NCBI GenBank assembly: GCA_023265045.1
Contig: JAHFUQ010000014.1
Location: forward strand, 1 to 50,960
Reading direction: 5' to 3'
Length of the DNA: 50,960 bases
From: Acidimicrobiia bacterium
GTDB lineage: Bacteria; Actinomycetota; Acidimicrobiia; Acidimicrobiales; AC-14
Both the position numbers and the translations under genes were made by a program. Positions within the stretch are counted from its first letter, which is position 1, and each line of letters starts with the position of its first letter. Below, piece by piece: positions 1-8,044 of this stretch. A model generated the notes under the pieces. It saw only the letters and a list, made by a program, of their open reading frames with translations. It did not search any database and was not told the origin of the DNA.

Positions 1-269
1 CCCCCGCCGCGCGCCGCCGCGCCGGCCGCGGCGGCGGCGGCCCGGAGCCCGGCCTCGGTCAGGTCCGACGTGTGGGCGAAGCCGGTGGTGTCGCCCCGCA
101 CGACCCGGATCCCCGCGCCGCGGTCGCGGCCCGAGGTCAGCTCCTCGATGCGGCCGTCGTCGAGGCGGGCCGACGACGAGCGCCGGTCCTCGACGAAGAC
201 CTCGGCGAAGTCGCCGCCGGCGCTGAGCGCGGCGCCGAGCGTGCGCTCCAGAACGTCCTGATCGATCAT
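1..269 (-). CDS. tldD: TldD-type metalloprotease, N-terminal fragment
   Basis: The gene runs off the left edge, so only the first ~89 residues are present. The visible part carries the TldD/PmbA N-terminal domain signature: an acidic GGDFAEVFVEDRR segment, then LDDGR and the glycine-rich SGRDRGAGIRVV strand. TldD is the zinc-binding half of a TldD/TldE (PmbA) heterodimer that degrades or matures unfolded or modified peptides in the cytoplasm. The zinc site lies outside the window. The ATG start at 269 is preceded by a GAAGGTG Shine-Dalgarno-like stretch. TldD is preferred over PmbA because of the FVEDRR/LDDGRIEE wording of the N-terminus; the partner gene would be expected just beyond the edge. 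Confidence 0.8.
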   Translation of the reverse strand, partial: MIDQDVLERTLGAALSAGGDFAEVFVEDRRSSSARLDDGRIEELTSGRDRGAGIRVVRGDTTGFAHTSDLTEAGLRAAAAAAGAAARGG

Positions 270-380
270 CGCGTCGTCACCTTCGGGGCGGGTGCTCGGG
301 GCGCGGGGTTTTCGGAGCTGCGCTCCTCCGCTCCGCTTCGGTGCTCGCTCATTGGCCGAGTGTACGGGCGTTGCGGCTCC

Positions 381-386
381 TACACT
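381..386 (+). promoter_or_regulatory. Candidate -10 element (TACACT) of a leaderless-type promoter
   Basis: TACACT ends 11 nt before the ATG at 398, and no Shine-Dalgarno sequence lies between them. This spacing would put the transcript start within a few bases of the start codon. No clear -35 hexamer is visible. The rest of 270-397 shows no gene. Confidence 0.4.
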
Positions 387-397
387 CCGGTTCGACT

Positions 398-2461
398 ATG
401 CGGGGGTCGTACCTAGGCGCTGCCTGTCTCCTGGTGGTGGCCGCGCTCCCGCCCGCAGCTTTCGCGGCCCAGTCGGCGCCAGGCGAAGGCCGCACCCTCA
501 CCGTGATCGGCAAGAGCGACCTCGGCGGAGCGGGCCTGAACGGCGACGTGGCCGTGGTCGGCACGGTCGCCATCGTGGGGGCCGGCGTCCTGCCGCACAC
601 GGGCTGGCACACCGAGCGCTACAGCCCGGCGCCGTGCTTCGAGGCGACCGCCAAGGTGGTCGACCTCACCGACCCCAAGAACCCCAAGGTGGCGGCCACC
701 ATCCCGCTGCCCCCCGGCGTGGCCGCGATCGACGTCGACGCCCTGCAGGTTCATACACCCCAGTTCACCGGCATCCTGGCCGCCCTGGCCCTCGACGACG
801 GCCCGTCCCAGGCCGGGCCCAACAGCTGCACGCCCAACGACCGCAACCCGCTGTTCACCGACCGGGGCGTCCTCTACTACGACATCACCAAGCCCGGCGC
901 CCCCAAGCTGCTGGGCCGGTACATGGCCGACCAGGGCCCGCAGGACGACGTGCCGCCGAACGCGGTGCCGTGCGGGCCCCCGCCCAACGGGGGCGCCATC
1001 CGGTGCGCCACCGGGCAGCACTCGGTGTCGCTGGTCCAGAGGGAGGACGGGCGGGTGCTGTCCATCTCGGTGGAGCCGATCGCCGACCTGTTGGTCAAGC
1101 CGTCGGGCGACGTGCGCGTGGTGGACGTGAGCGACCCTGCCCACCCCGCCCAGCTCGGCTCGTGGCCCCCGCTGGGCCAGCGGCCCGACGCCGCGTCCGC
1201 CAACGGTTGCTCGACGTTCTCCAACGGCCACTCCGCTTCCTTCTACGACGCGGGGCGGCGGGCGCTCGTCGCCTTCAACGACGCCGGCCTGTTCGACCTC
1301 AACCTGGGGACGGCCCAGTCGCCCGCCAAGGTCAGCCAGTTCAGCTACCCGAACGAGCGGGCCGAGGAAGGCAACGCCGCGTATGCCAGCGCCACGGTTG
1401 TCGACGGCATCACGATGGCGGCCCTGTCGGAGGAGGGCTGGTTCCCGGCCAAGACGGCGCTCACGATCGACGCGCCGGCGGGGCTGGCGGGGGTCAAGTT
1501 CGCATGCGAGAGCCTGCCCACCCAGTTCGACCAGACCAACCAGGCCCAGCTGGCGAAGCGGCCCAACGCCGCCATCGCCGGGCAGCTCGCGTACGGGGGC
1601 CGGGGCTGCCCGACCCGGGGCACGACCACCGTGACGCCCGAGGACCCGTACCTGAGCGACCTGCGCGGCAAGATCGCGGTGCTGGACGTCGTCAAGAACA
1701 ACGCCACCCAGCCCAACATCCCCAACGGGAACTGCAACATCACCACCCGGTTGAGCCGGGCCCAGGCGGCCGGCGCCACGGCCGTGGTGCTGGCGCGCGG
1801 GCCACTGGCGCCGTTCCTTGCGGGGCCTCAGGCGCTGGCGTGGGGCGTCGACCCGCCCAGCACGATCCCGACCGTCCTCATCGACGTCAACGACGCCAAT
1901 GCGCTGCGGACCGGGCTCTGCCCAGGCCTGAACGAGGCGGGCCAGTGCAACCCGGGGCCGGCGGTGACGGGCTCGGTCGGGGATGCGCCCGGCGCGTGGG
2001 GCGGCCTGCGGGTGCTCGAGGTCGACCCCGACACCGGGATGCGGCAACTGGCGCTGATCCACGCGCCGCACGGCGAGGAGTTCCCGCCTCCCGACCTCGG
2101 CGTCTACGCGCCGGGCCCCAGCGTGGCGGTCGGCAACCTGGTGTACGTCGCGTGGCGCTCCGACGGCCTCCGGGTCATCGACCTGGGCGGGACCCCGCCG
2201 GGCGAGGTCGCGCACTTCGTCCCGCCCGACACCCCCGACCCCGCCAGGTTCCTCCCCGCCAAGGCGTCGGTCGTCGGCGTGGCCGTGGCCGGCGACAACG
2301 TGCTCGTCAGCGACCAGAACAGCGGCCTGTACGTGCTCGACGGCAAGGGCCTGGCCGCGGGTGCGGGCGGGAGCTCGCTCGGCCTGTTCCTCGCGCTCGG
2401 CCTCGGCGTGCTGTTCGTGGCCGGCGCGGTCGCCGTGGTCGTCGCCCGCCGGCGCGCCTAA
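398..2461 (+). CDS. Exported LVIVD-repeat protein with PA domain and C-terminal membrane anchor
   Basis: This 687-aa protein begins with a clear signal peptide (MRGSYLGAACLLVVAALPPA, ending near AFA). LVIVD-type propeller repeats follow, recognisable as VVDLTDP-NP and VVDVSDPAHP segments. A protease-associated (PA) domain sits around residues 410-530, with a CPTRG...GKIAVLDVV...CNITT pattern inside it. The protein ends in a single hydrophobic helix followed by RRR, so it is probably displayed on the outer face of the cytoplasmic membrane. The start at 398 was chosen because it begins the signal peptide; an upstream TTG at 341 would add a non-hydrophobic extension. A close paralogue lies at 15361-17274. 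Function is unknown; no catalytic residues are evident. LVIVD and PA domains suggest binding or scaffolding. Confidence 0.8.
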   Translation: MRGSYLGAACLLVVAALPPAAFAAQSAPGEGRTLTVIGKSDLGGAGLNGDVAVVGTVAIVGAGVLPHTGWHTERYSPAPCFEATAKVVDLTDPKNPKVAATIPLPPGVAAIDVDALQVHTPQFTGILAALALDDGPSQAGPNSCTPNDRNPLFTDRGVLYYDITKPGAPKLLGRYMADQGPQDDVPPNAVPCGPPPNGGAIRCATGQHSVSLVQREDGRVLSISVEPIADLLVKPSGDVRVVDVSDPAHPAQLGSWPPLGQRPDAASANGCSTFSNGHSASFYDAGRRALVAFNDAGLFDLNLGTAQSPAKVSQFSYPNERAEEGNAAYASATVVDGITMAALSEEGWFPAKTALTIDAPAGLAGVKFACESLPTQFDQTNQAQLAKRPNAAIAGQLAYGGRGCPTRGTTTVTPEDPYLSDLRGKIAVLDVVKNNATQPNIPNGNCNITTRLSRAQAAGATAVVLARGPLAPFLAGPQALAWGVDPPSTIPTVLIDVNDANALRTGLCPGLNEAGQCNPGPAVTGSVGDAPGAWGGLRVLEVDPDTGMRQLALIHAPHGEEFPPPDLGVYAPGPSVAVGNLVYVAWRSDGLRVIDLGGTPPGEVAHFVPPDTPDPARFLPAKASVVGVAVAGDNVLVSDQNSGLYVLDGKGLAAGAGGSSLGLFLALGLGVLFVAGAVAVVVARRRA

Positions 2462-2482
2462 GCCCGAACGCCGCGCGGCCAC

Positions 2483-2541
2483 TGCAGCCGTAGCGCTGTG
2501 ATTTCGGCCTTTCCGGCCTGCATCACGACGCTACGGCTGCA
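2483..2541. terminator. Bidirectional hairpin terminator between convergent genes
   Basis: A perfect 13-bp inverted repeat (arms 2483-2495 and 2529-2541, TGCAGCCGTAGCG) encloses a second stem, GTGAT/ATCAC (2498-2502 with 2522-2526), and an inner GGCC/GGCC pair. It sits in the 84-bp gap between two convergent genes, so it can terminate both. No long T-tract follows either arm. Confidence 0.75.
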
Positions 2542-2545
2542 CCGA

Positions 2546-3400
2546 TCAAGCCGCGTCGAGGAAGTCCGACAGGACGGCCAGGCACCGGTCGGGCGCTTCG
2601 AGGTGGGGCGAGTGCCGCACGCCGTCCATGAGCACGAAGCGGGCGCCGGGGATGGCGTCGGCCAGCCGCTCGCAGTGCGGGCGCATGGTCTTGTCCTGGT
2701 CGCCGACGACGACGAGGGTGGGGACGGCGATAGCCGCCACCTCGTCGAGGTTGTCGGGCCATACGGGGAACCGGGGGGCCATGGCGGTCCACATGTCGGC
2801 GGCGCAGGCGAGGAGCTTGCCGTCCGCCAGCTCGCCGTAGCCGGGGCGGGCCTGCTCGATCCGAGCCCGGGCGGCGGCGGCCTCAGGGTCCATCTCCCGC
2901 CGCGCCGCAAGGGCTTCGGCCAGGGCCGGGATGCCCCCTTGCTTCACGATGGCCACGCCCAGGCCGACGAGGGCGGGGTCGATGTCGAGCGGCCCGTGGA
3001 ACGTGCTCATGAGCACGAGCCGTTCGACCCGCCTGGGATGGTCGAGGACGAGCCGCTGCGCCACGGCGCCGCCCATGGAATGGCCGACGAGGCTGAAGCG
3101 GTCCCATCCCAAGGCGTCGGCGGCGCCGAGGACGTCCTCGGCGAACGCGCCCAGCGAGTACGCCGCCTCGCCCTCGGGGTGGTCGCTCTGGCCGTGCCCG
3201 CGCAGGTCGACAGTCGCCGCGTGCCACCCCCAGGCGGCGAACCCGTCGACGAGGTCGGTGAACTCCTCTTTGGCGCCGGTGAACCCGTGGACGAACAGCA
3301 GGCGCCGGCTGCCCTCGCCGGCTTCGCCTGCCTCGCCGATGGAGAGCCCGACGGCGCCGGCCTGGACGTTGCGCACCTGCACGAAGGAGGCAACGTACAC
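2546..3400 (-). CDS. Alpha/beta hydrolase
   Basis: The protein has the alpha/beta-hydrolase fold order: the oxyanion-side LLFVHGFTG motif, then DLRGHGQSD, and the nucleophile elbow GHSMGG with Ser near residue 108. A GDQDKTM strand carries the acid (near residue 236), and RHSPH supplies the histidine (near 263). The catalytic triad therefore looks complete. Substrate cannot be read from the sequence; family members include esterases, haloperoxidase-like enzymes and C-C bond hydrolases. The start is uncertain: GTG at 3400 is used here, GTG at 3382 or TTG at 3430 are alternatives, and none has a good ribosome binding site. No signal peptide is seen, so it is probably cytoplasmic. Confidence 0.85.
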   Translation of the reverse strand: MYVASFVQVRNVQAGAVGLSIGEAGEAGEGSRRLLFVHGFTGAKEEFTDLVDGFAAWGWHAATVDLRGHGQSDHPEGEAAYSLGAFAEDVLGAADALGWDRFSLVGHSMGGAVAQRLVLDHPRRVERLVLMSTFHGPLDIDPALVGLGVAIVKQGGIPALAEALAARREMDPEAAAARARIEQARPGYGELADGKLLACAADMWTAMAPRFPVWPDNLDEVAAIAVPTLVVVGDQDKTMRPHCERLADAIPGARFVLMDGVRHSPHLEAPDRCLAVLSDFLDAA

Positions 3401-3499
3401 GCCCGGTCGCGGCGGGGGCCGCGGCGCCAATTCTCGCGAGGTTCGCGCGCTTTGCCTCGCTCAGCGGGTCAAACGCGCGAACCTCGCCGTTTTTCGTCC

Positions 3500-3949
3500 C
3501 TACTGGCCCGCGTACTTGGCGACGGCCTCCGGCTCGTCCATGCCCAGGGCGCCGGCGATGCGGTCCCACCCGATCCCTTGCCGGCGGAGGAAGCCGACCT
3601 TGCCGGCGATGTCGGCCTCGAGGGATCGCAGCGTGTTGGCGCGCGAGGGGAGCGATTGCAGGACCCGTTCGGGCGCGGGCCCGGAAGATGTGCGCGGCGC
3701 GGCGTCGGGTTGCTGCTCGACCTGGGCGATGATGTCGTCGCAGAGCTCCACGCACACGTTGCAGATGTACACGCCCGGGCCGGCGATGATCTTCTTCACT
3801 TCGGTCTGGGGCTTGCCGCAGAAAGAGCAGCTCAGCATGGGTTCGTCTCCCGGTTTGGCGCGGAAGCGCCGAAGGGCAGCGGTGTAGGACTCGCCCGTCT
3901 TGGCGGCGCGCGCCCGAACGAGGCGCTTGAAGCGTTTGTTCGCTGTCAT
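3500..3949 (-). CDS. Small protein with ClpX-type C4 zinc finger
   Basis: This 149-aa protein contains a zf-C4_ClpX domain: CSFC (Cys41, Cys44), the characteristic [12 protein letters not shown] spacer and CNVCVELC (Cys63, Cys66). There is no AAA+ ATPase domain behind it. The N-terminal ~30 residues ([20 protein letters not shown]) are basic and resemble short DNA- or nucleic-acid-binding leaders. The C-terminal 25 residues ([20 protein letters not shown]) look like a helix-turn-helix. In ClpX the finger mediates dimerisation and adaptor/substrate binding. Here a regulatory or adaptor role is possible but not shown. The ATG start at 3949 has no strong ribosome binding site. Confidence 0.75.
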   Translation of the reverse strand: MTANKRFKRLVRARAAKTGESYTAALRRFRAKPGDEPMLSCSFCGKPQTEVKKIIAGPGVYICNVCVELCDDIIAQVEQQPDAAPRTSSGPAPERVLQSLPSRANTLRSLEADIAGKVGFLRRQGIGWDRIAGALGMDEPEAVAKYAGQ

Positions 3950-4143
3950 CCGGTCTCCCTGCTCGCGCGACGGCGGCCCTCCAGCGGCCCCGTGCGGAGC
4001 GGATCCGGACCAGCGGCACGAGGACTCGGGTCCCCTTTGCCTCCGGCGAGCCCCGCTGGAGTGGGCTGGTGGAGGTTGGGCGTGTACCGCGCCAGCAGGA
4101 ATTGTATCGGCCGAACGGCCAGCCGTAGCGATGCCGCCCTGCC

Positions 4144-4149
4144 TAAGCT
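4144..4149 (+). promoter_or_regulatory. Candidate -10 element (TAAGCT) before the flippase-like gene
   Basis: TAAGCT ends 9 nt before the GTG start at 4159 and no Shine-Dalgarno sequence intervenes, the same layout as at 381 and 6009. It would drive the plus-strand run that leads into the carotenoid genes. Confidence 0.4.
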
Positions 4150-4158
4150 TGGAGCCGC

Positions 4159-5112
4159 GTGGGACGAAGCAAGAGGCTGTTCTTCGTACTGAGGATCGTG
4201 GCCAGCGCCGTCATGCTCGGCCTCCTGCTGTCGCGCATCCACTTGTCGTCGCTGCTGCCCCGGGACCGTGGATCGGCCGTTCCGTGGCTTCTCCTGGCCC
4301 TGCTCACGTGGGCGACCACGATCGTGGTGGGGGCGCTGCGGTGGCAGCGGGTGATCGCCGCGCTGGAGCTGCCTGACGACCTCCCGCCGCTGATCTCGCA
4401 TTCTTTCGCGGGCCTGTTCGTCTCGAACTTCCTGCCGTCGACGATCGGCGGCGACTTCCTGCGGGTGTCGCGCCTGTCGGCCGCCAACGGGCAGGCGCCG
4501 GCGTCGTTCGCGTCGGTGGTGTTGGAACGGCTGACGGGGTTCATCGTCCTGCCGCTCATCACGTTGGTCGCGCTGTTCTTCCAACCCGCGCTGCTCCACC
4601 TCGGCTCCGCCACCCGGCTGGCGGTCGTGCTGTCGCTGGTCACCCTGGGCGTCCTGGCCGTCGTGTTGCTGGTCGCCGGCAGCCCTCGGCTGGGCCGGAG
4701 GCTGGCCGACAACCAGAGCTGGCTGCGGTTCGCCAACGCCGTTCACCTCGGCATCGACCGGCTCCGCCGCCACCCGGGCGCGGCCGCCACGCTCGTGCTC
4801 ACCGCGGTCGCCTACCAGCTGATGGGGGTCTTGTCGGCGTGGATCGGCAGCCGGGCCCTCGACATCAACCTGAGCCTGGCGACGGCGATGGCGTTCGTCC
4901 CGGTGGTGCTCATGGCCCAGGTCCTGCCTGTGTCGGTGAGCGGGATCGGGTTGCGCGAAGGCGTCCTGGTGCTGCTGTTGCAGCCGCTGGGCGTGCCCAC
5001 GGCCCAGGCGGTCGCCTTCGGGCTGCTGCTCTATGGCATGAACCTGGCCGTCAGCCTCCTCGGGGCGCCGGCCTTCGCGGTGGGGGCGAAGCCGGTCCGA
5101 GCCACGGCGTGA
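4159..5112 (+). CDS. Lysylphosphatidylglycerol synthase TM region / UPF0104 flippase-like membrane protein
   Basis: This 317-aa integral membrane protein has about eight hydrophobic helices and the UPF0104 / AglD-type signature: GALRWQRV, then [15 protein letters not shown], followed by VVLERLTGF. These are family hallmarks around residues 55-120. The family includes the flippase half of MprF and many stand-alone proteins linked to lipid-carrier or glycolipid handling. The aminoacyl-transferase domain of MprF is absent. Its stop codon overlaps the GTG of the next gene (GTGA), so the two are probably co-translated. Its place ahead of crtE-crtI-crtB suggests membrane lipid or isoprenoid handling, which is inference. 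Confidence 0.8.
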   Translation: MGRSKRLFFVLRIVASAVMLGLLLSRIHLSSLLPRDRGSAVPWLLLALLTWATTIVVGALRWQRVIAALELPDDLPPLISHSFAGLFVSNFLPSTIGGDFLRVSRLSAANGQAPASFASVVLERLTGFIVLPLITLVALFFQPALLHLGSATRLAVVLSLVTLGVLAVVLLVAGSPRLGRRLADNQSWLRFANAVHLGIDRLRRHPGAAATLVLTAVAYQLMGVLSAWIGSRALDINLSLATAMAFVPVVLMAQVLPVSVSGIGLREGVLVLLLQPLGVPTAQAVAFGLLLYGMNLAVSLLGAPAFAVGAKPVRATA

Positions 5113-6011
5113 GCCACGCGGTCCGGCGCGGCCAGGCCGGAACCTGGCGGCAGATCGGGTACCTGGCCGGGTTCTACGTGGTGAGCAGCCTGGTGCGGCT
5201 TGCGCCCCGGGGCGCCGCGCCCCTGAACCCGCCGGCCCGCCCCGCCGGCGCCCCGCGCGAGGCGCCAGAACGTCGCGGCCAGTTGCGGTTCTGGCGCGAG
5301 GTGGCCTACGTGGCGAGCTTTTACGCCGTCTACAGCATGGTGCGGAACACCCAGGGCTCGGCCACCGTCTCCACGGCCCATGCCATGCGCAACGCCCTGC
5401 GGGTGATCCGGCTGGAGCGGCTGCTCGGCATCTACCACGAGCAGGCGCTGCAGCAGGCGTTCCTCGGGAACCGCCTCTTCATCGGCTTCTGGAACTTCTT
5501 CTACGGCAGCTTCCACTTCGTGGTGACGGCGTTCGCGCTGATCTTGTTGTTCCAGAAGTTCCCGGCGCGCTACCGCAAGTACCGCAACACGCTGGCGTTC
5601 ACCACCGGCCTGGCGCTGATCGGTTTCGCCACCTTCCCGCTCATGCCCCCGCGCCTGCTGCCCGCGCCGTATGGCTTCGTCGACACGCTGGCCAAGTACG
5701 GGACGCTGTGGTCGTTCGACTCCGGCGCCATGCACAAGATCTCGAACCAGTACGCGGCCATGCCGAGCTTGCATTTCGCCTGGTCGACGTGGGCGGCGCT
5801 GGCGTTGATCCCGGCGCTGCGCAGGCCGTGGGCCAGGGCGCTGGCCGCCTTGTACCCCCTGGTGACGTTGTTCGCCATCGTCGTCACCGCCAACCACTTC
5901 TACCTCGACGCCGCCGGCGGAGCCCTCATCCTCGCCGGCGGAGCGCTCCTCGGTTCCCCGCTTGCAGCCCGGGTCGAACGGCGCTCGCTCGTCCCCGTCC
6001 TGACGTCCTAG
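5109..6011 (+). CDS. PAP2-like (phosphatidic acid phosphatase / inositol phosphorylceramide synthase-like) membrane protein
   Basis: This 300-aa polytopic protein shares the GTGA overlap with the preceding gene, which fixes the GTG start at 5109. It carries PAP2-superfamily motifs: PPRLLP, then AAMPSLHFAWSTW near residues 215-230 (the PSLH motif) and NHFYLDAAGG near 260-270 with the second His and Asp. The N-terminal part (ERLLGIYHEQ) resembles the aureobasidin-resistance / InsPCer synthase branch. Enzymes of this type remove or exchange phospho-headgroups on lipids at the outer membrane face, and some dephosphorylate polyprenyl diphosphates. A role connected with isoprenoid or glycolipid metabolism fits the neighbourhood. 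Confidence 0.8.
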   Translation: MSHAVRRGQAGTWRQIGYLAGFYVVSSLVRLAPRGAAPLNPPARPAGAPREAPERRGQLRFWREVAYVASFYAVYSMVRNTQGSATVSTAHAMRNALRVIRLERLLGIYHEQALQQAFLGNRLFIGFWNFFYGSFHFVVTAFALILLFQKFPARYRKYRNTLAFTTGLALIGFATFPLMPPRLLPAPYGFVDTLAKYGTLWSFDSGAMHKISNQYAAMPSLHFAWSTWAALALIPALRRPWARALAALYPLVTLFAIVVTANHFYLDAAGGALILAGGALLGSPLAARVERRSLVPVLTS

Positions 6012-6014
6012 GCT
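6009..6014 (+). promoter_or_regulatory. Candidate -10 element (TAGGCT)
   Basis: TAGGCT overlaps the stop codon of the PAP2-like gene and ends 10 nt before the GTG at 6025. No ribosome binding site lies between them. Confidence 0.3.
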
Positions 6015-6024
6015 GCTCGGTCCC

Positions 6025-6789
6025 GTGTCTCCCTCGTCCAAACGCAGCGGCGAACCGACGCCGCCGCGCCGCCCGCCGGCGGCGGCTGACGCGGGGGCGC
6101 AACTGCAGCCCGACCCCGCGCCGGCGCCGGAGTACGAAGACGCCTACACCGGCGACTACGTCATGCCCGTCGTGCGCCATGGCCGGGTGGGTGCGGGCGC
6201 CGGGATCGCCTACGCCGTCGCCGGCTTCGTCGGCGCCGCACTGCTGCCGGTCGGCAAGGTCGACCCGACCAACACCGCGGAGAAGATCGCCAAGCAGTTT
6301 ACCGACAGGCGGGGGCTGATCAGCCTCGGGGTCCTGCTGACGCTGCTCAGCCTGTTCTTCCTCATCGTGTTCGTCTCGTGGCTCCACCGCTGGCTGCGCG
6401 AGGCCGAAGGCGAGGGCGGCTGGTTCTCGACCATGTGCCTCGCGGGCGGCGTCCTGCAGGTCGGCACGCTGTCGGTGGTCCTCCTGCTGAGCATCGCGTC
6501 GACGGTGCTCGACAACTTCGGTCCCGACGTCGTCATCGCCCGCACGCTGCTCGTCCTCCAGTGGCAGGCGATCGCCATCGCGTTCATCCCGACCGCCGCG
6601 TTCGTGGGCGGCGCCAGCCTGGTCGGCTACACGACTGGCCAGCTGCCGCGGTGGCTCTGCTATGTCGGGCTCGGGATCTCCGTCGGCTTGCTCATCCCGC
6701 CGCTGGCGTTCCTGCCCTTCCTTCTGTCGAACCTCTGGACCGGGCTGCTCGGGGTGTTCCTGTTCCAGCGGTCGCGCGGGAGGGCGTGA
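6025..6789 (+). CDS. Four-helix membrane protein of unknown function
   Basis: This 254-aa protein has a proline- and alanine-rich cytoplasmic-type N-terminus (residues 1-50) and a short YAVAGFVGAALLP hydrophobic turn. Four strong membrane helices follow, near residues 95-115, 135-160, 180-200 and 215-245. No enzyme motif is visible. It lies 13 bp after the PAP2-like gene and 81 bp before crtE in the same direction. I do not recognise the family; similar uncharacterised membrane proteins occur in actinobacteria. Confidence 0.65.
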   Translation: MSPSSKRSGEPTPPRRPPAAADAGAQLQPDPAPAPEYEDAYTGDYVMPVVRHGRVGAGAGIAYAVAGFVGAALLPVGKVDPTNTAEKIAKQFTDRRGLISLGVLLTLLSLFFLIVFVSWLHRWLREAEGEGGWFSTMCLAGGVLQVGTLSVVLLLSIASTVLDNFGPDVVIARTLLVLQWQAIAIAFIPTAAFVGGASLVGYTTGQLPRWLCYVGLGISVGLLIPPLAFLPFLLSNLWTGLLGVFLFQRSRGRA

Positions 6790-6810
6790 CTCATCCGCGC
6801 GCCGGCTCCG

Positions 6811-6839
6811 TTCCGAACCGGGAAGGACCGGCCTAACGT
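6811..6839 (+). promoter_or_regulatory. Candidate promoter ahead of crtE
   Basis: TTCCGA (6811-6816) and TAACGT (6834-6839) are 17 bp apart and stand 31 bp before the GTG start of crtE, which has its own Shine-Dalgarno sequence. This is the best-spaced promoter pair in the carotenoid run, although the -35 match is weak. Confidence 0.4.
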
Positions 6840-6870
6840 GGGGGCTGGCGACGTTGGCGGAAGGAGGGCA

Positions 6871-7965
6871 GTGCGCGTCGTCCCGGCAAGCGCATCCGTT
6901 GTCGCACCGTCGAGCCTGGTGCGCATCGCGGCGCGGGTGGACGCCCGCATCGGGGCGTTGCTCGACGCCGAAACCGACCGCTGGACCCAGGTCGACCCCG
7001 GCCTGGTCGAGCCCCTCGGCGCGTTGCGGCGCCTGGTGTCGAGCGGCGGCAAGCGGCTGCGCCCTGCGTTCTGCCATTGGGCGTTCGTGGGGGCCGGGGG
7101 CGATGGCGACGACCCCGCGGTGATCGACGCGGGCGCCGCCCTCGAGCTGCTCCACACCTTCGCCCTCATCCACGACGACGTGATGGACGGATCGGCCACC
7201 CGGCGCTCGATGGGGACGATCCACGTCCAGTTCGAGGAGCTCCACGCCTTGGAGGGCTGGCGGGGGGAGGGGCGGCGCTTCGGCGAGGGGGTGGCGGTGC
7301 TCGTCGGCGACCTCGCCTTCGTGTACGCCGACCAGATGCTGGCGGCGGCGCCGGCCGAGGCGGTGGCGGTGTTCACCGAGCTGCGCGTGGAAGTCAACAT
7401 CGGGCAGTACCTGGACCTCGTGGGGACGGCCCGCGGCGAGGTGGGGGAGCGCACGGCGAGGCGCATCTCCCGCTTCAAGTCGGGCAAGTACACCGTCGAG
7501 CGCCCCTTGCACCTGGGCGCCGCGCTGGCCGGGCGCCTGGAGGACCTGGCGGCGCCCCTGTCCGCCTACGGGCTGCCGCTGGGGGAGGCGTTCCAGATGC
7601 GCGACGACCTGCTGGGCGCGTTCGGCGACGAGACGGTCACGGGCAAGCCGGTGGGGGAGGACCTGCGCGAGGGCAAGCCGACCGTGCTCTACGCCATCGC
7701 CCGGGAGCGGGCGGGCGAAGCGGGCGGGGCGAGCGGCGCGGCCGCAGCCGTCCTCGACCGGTACGGCGCCCCCGACCTGACCGACGACGAGATCGCCGAC
7801 CTGCAGGACGTCATGGTCGAGGGCGGCGCCGTCGCCCAGGTTGAGGCGGCCATCGAGGAGCTCGCGGCCGAGGCCCAGCGCGCCCTCGACACGGCCCCGC
7901 TGGCGCTCCCCGCCAAACACGCCCTCGCCGAGCTCGCCTCGTTCGTCGCCGGCCGGGACCGCTGA
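6871..7965 (+). CDS. crtE: Geranylgeranyl diphosphate synthase (polyprenyl synthetase)
   Basis: This trans-isoprenyl diphosphate synthase condenses IPP with allylic diphosphates to give GGPP, the substrate of phytoene synthase. The first aspartate-rich motif is DDVMD at about residues 102-106, within HDDVMDGSATRR. The second is RDDLLGAFGD near 244-253, where the last Asp of the classical DDxxD is replaced by Gly, as is usual in actinobacterial GGPP synthases. GGKRLRP near residue 57 and SGKYTVERPL near 207 are the expected diphosphate-binding lysine/arginine regions. The GTG at 6871 is chosen over the earlier GTG at 6838 because GGAAGGAGGG lies just before it. At 364 aa the length is normal for the family. 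Confidence 0.93.
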   Translation: MRVVPASASVVAPSSLVRIAARVDARIGALLDAETDRWTQVDPGLVEPLGALRRLVSSGGKRLRPAFCHWAFVGAGGDGDDPAVIDAGAALELLHTFALIHDDVMDGSATRRSMGTIHVQFEELHALEGWRGEGRRFGEGVAVLVGDLAFVYADQMLAAAPAEAVAVFTELRVEVNIGQYLDLVGTARGEVGERTARRISRFKSGKYTVERPLHLGAALAGRLEDLAAPLSAYGLPLGEAFQMRDDLLGAFGDETVTGKPVGEDLREGKPTVLYAIARERAGEAGGASGAAAAVLDRYGAPDLTDDEIADLQDVMVEGGAVAQVEAAIEELAAEAQRALDTAPLALPAKHALAELASFVAGRDR

Positions 7966-8044
7966 TCCCCGTGCCCCCGGGCAACGTTTCCGCGCCATTG
8001 GGGGGTGGGACCACCGAGCGCGCGGAGAGCTCGGGGGGTGGGCG

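Noticed and set aside
292-2493. Long arginine- and proline-rich reading frames on both strands over the first LVIVD gene
   Set aside because: They are shadows of the LVIVD/PA gene in very GC-rich DNA; their composition is Arg/Gly/Pro-rich without domains, and the true gene has a signal peptide and repeats.
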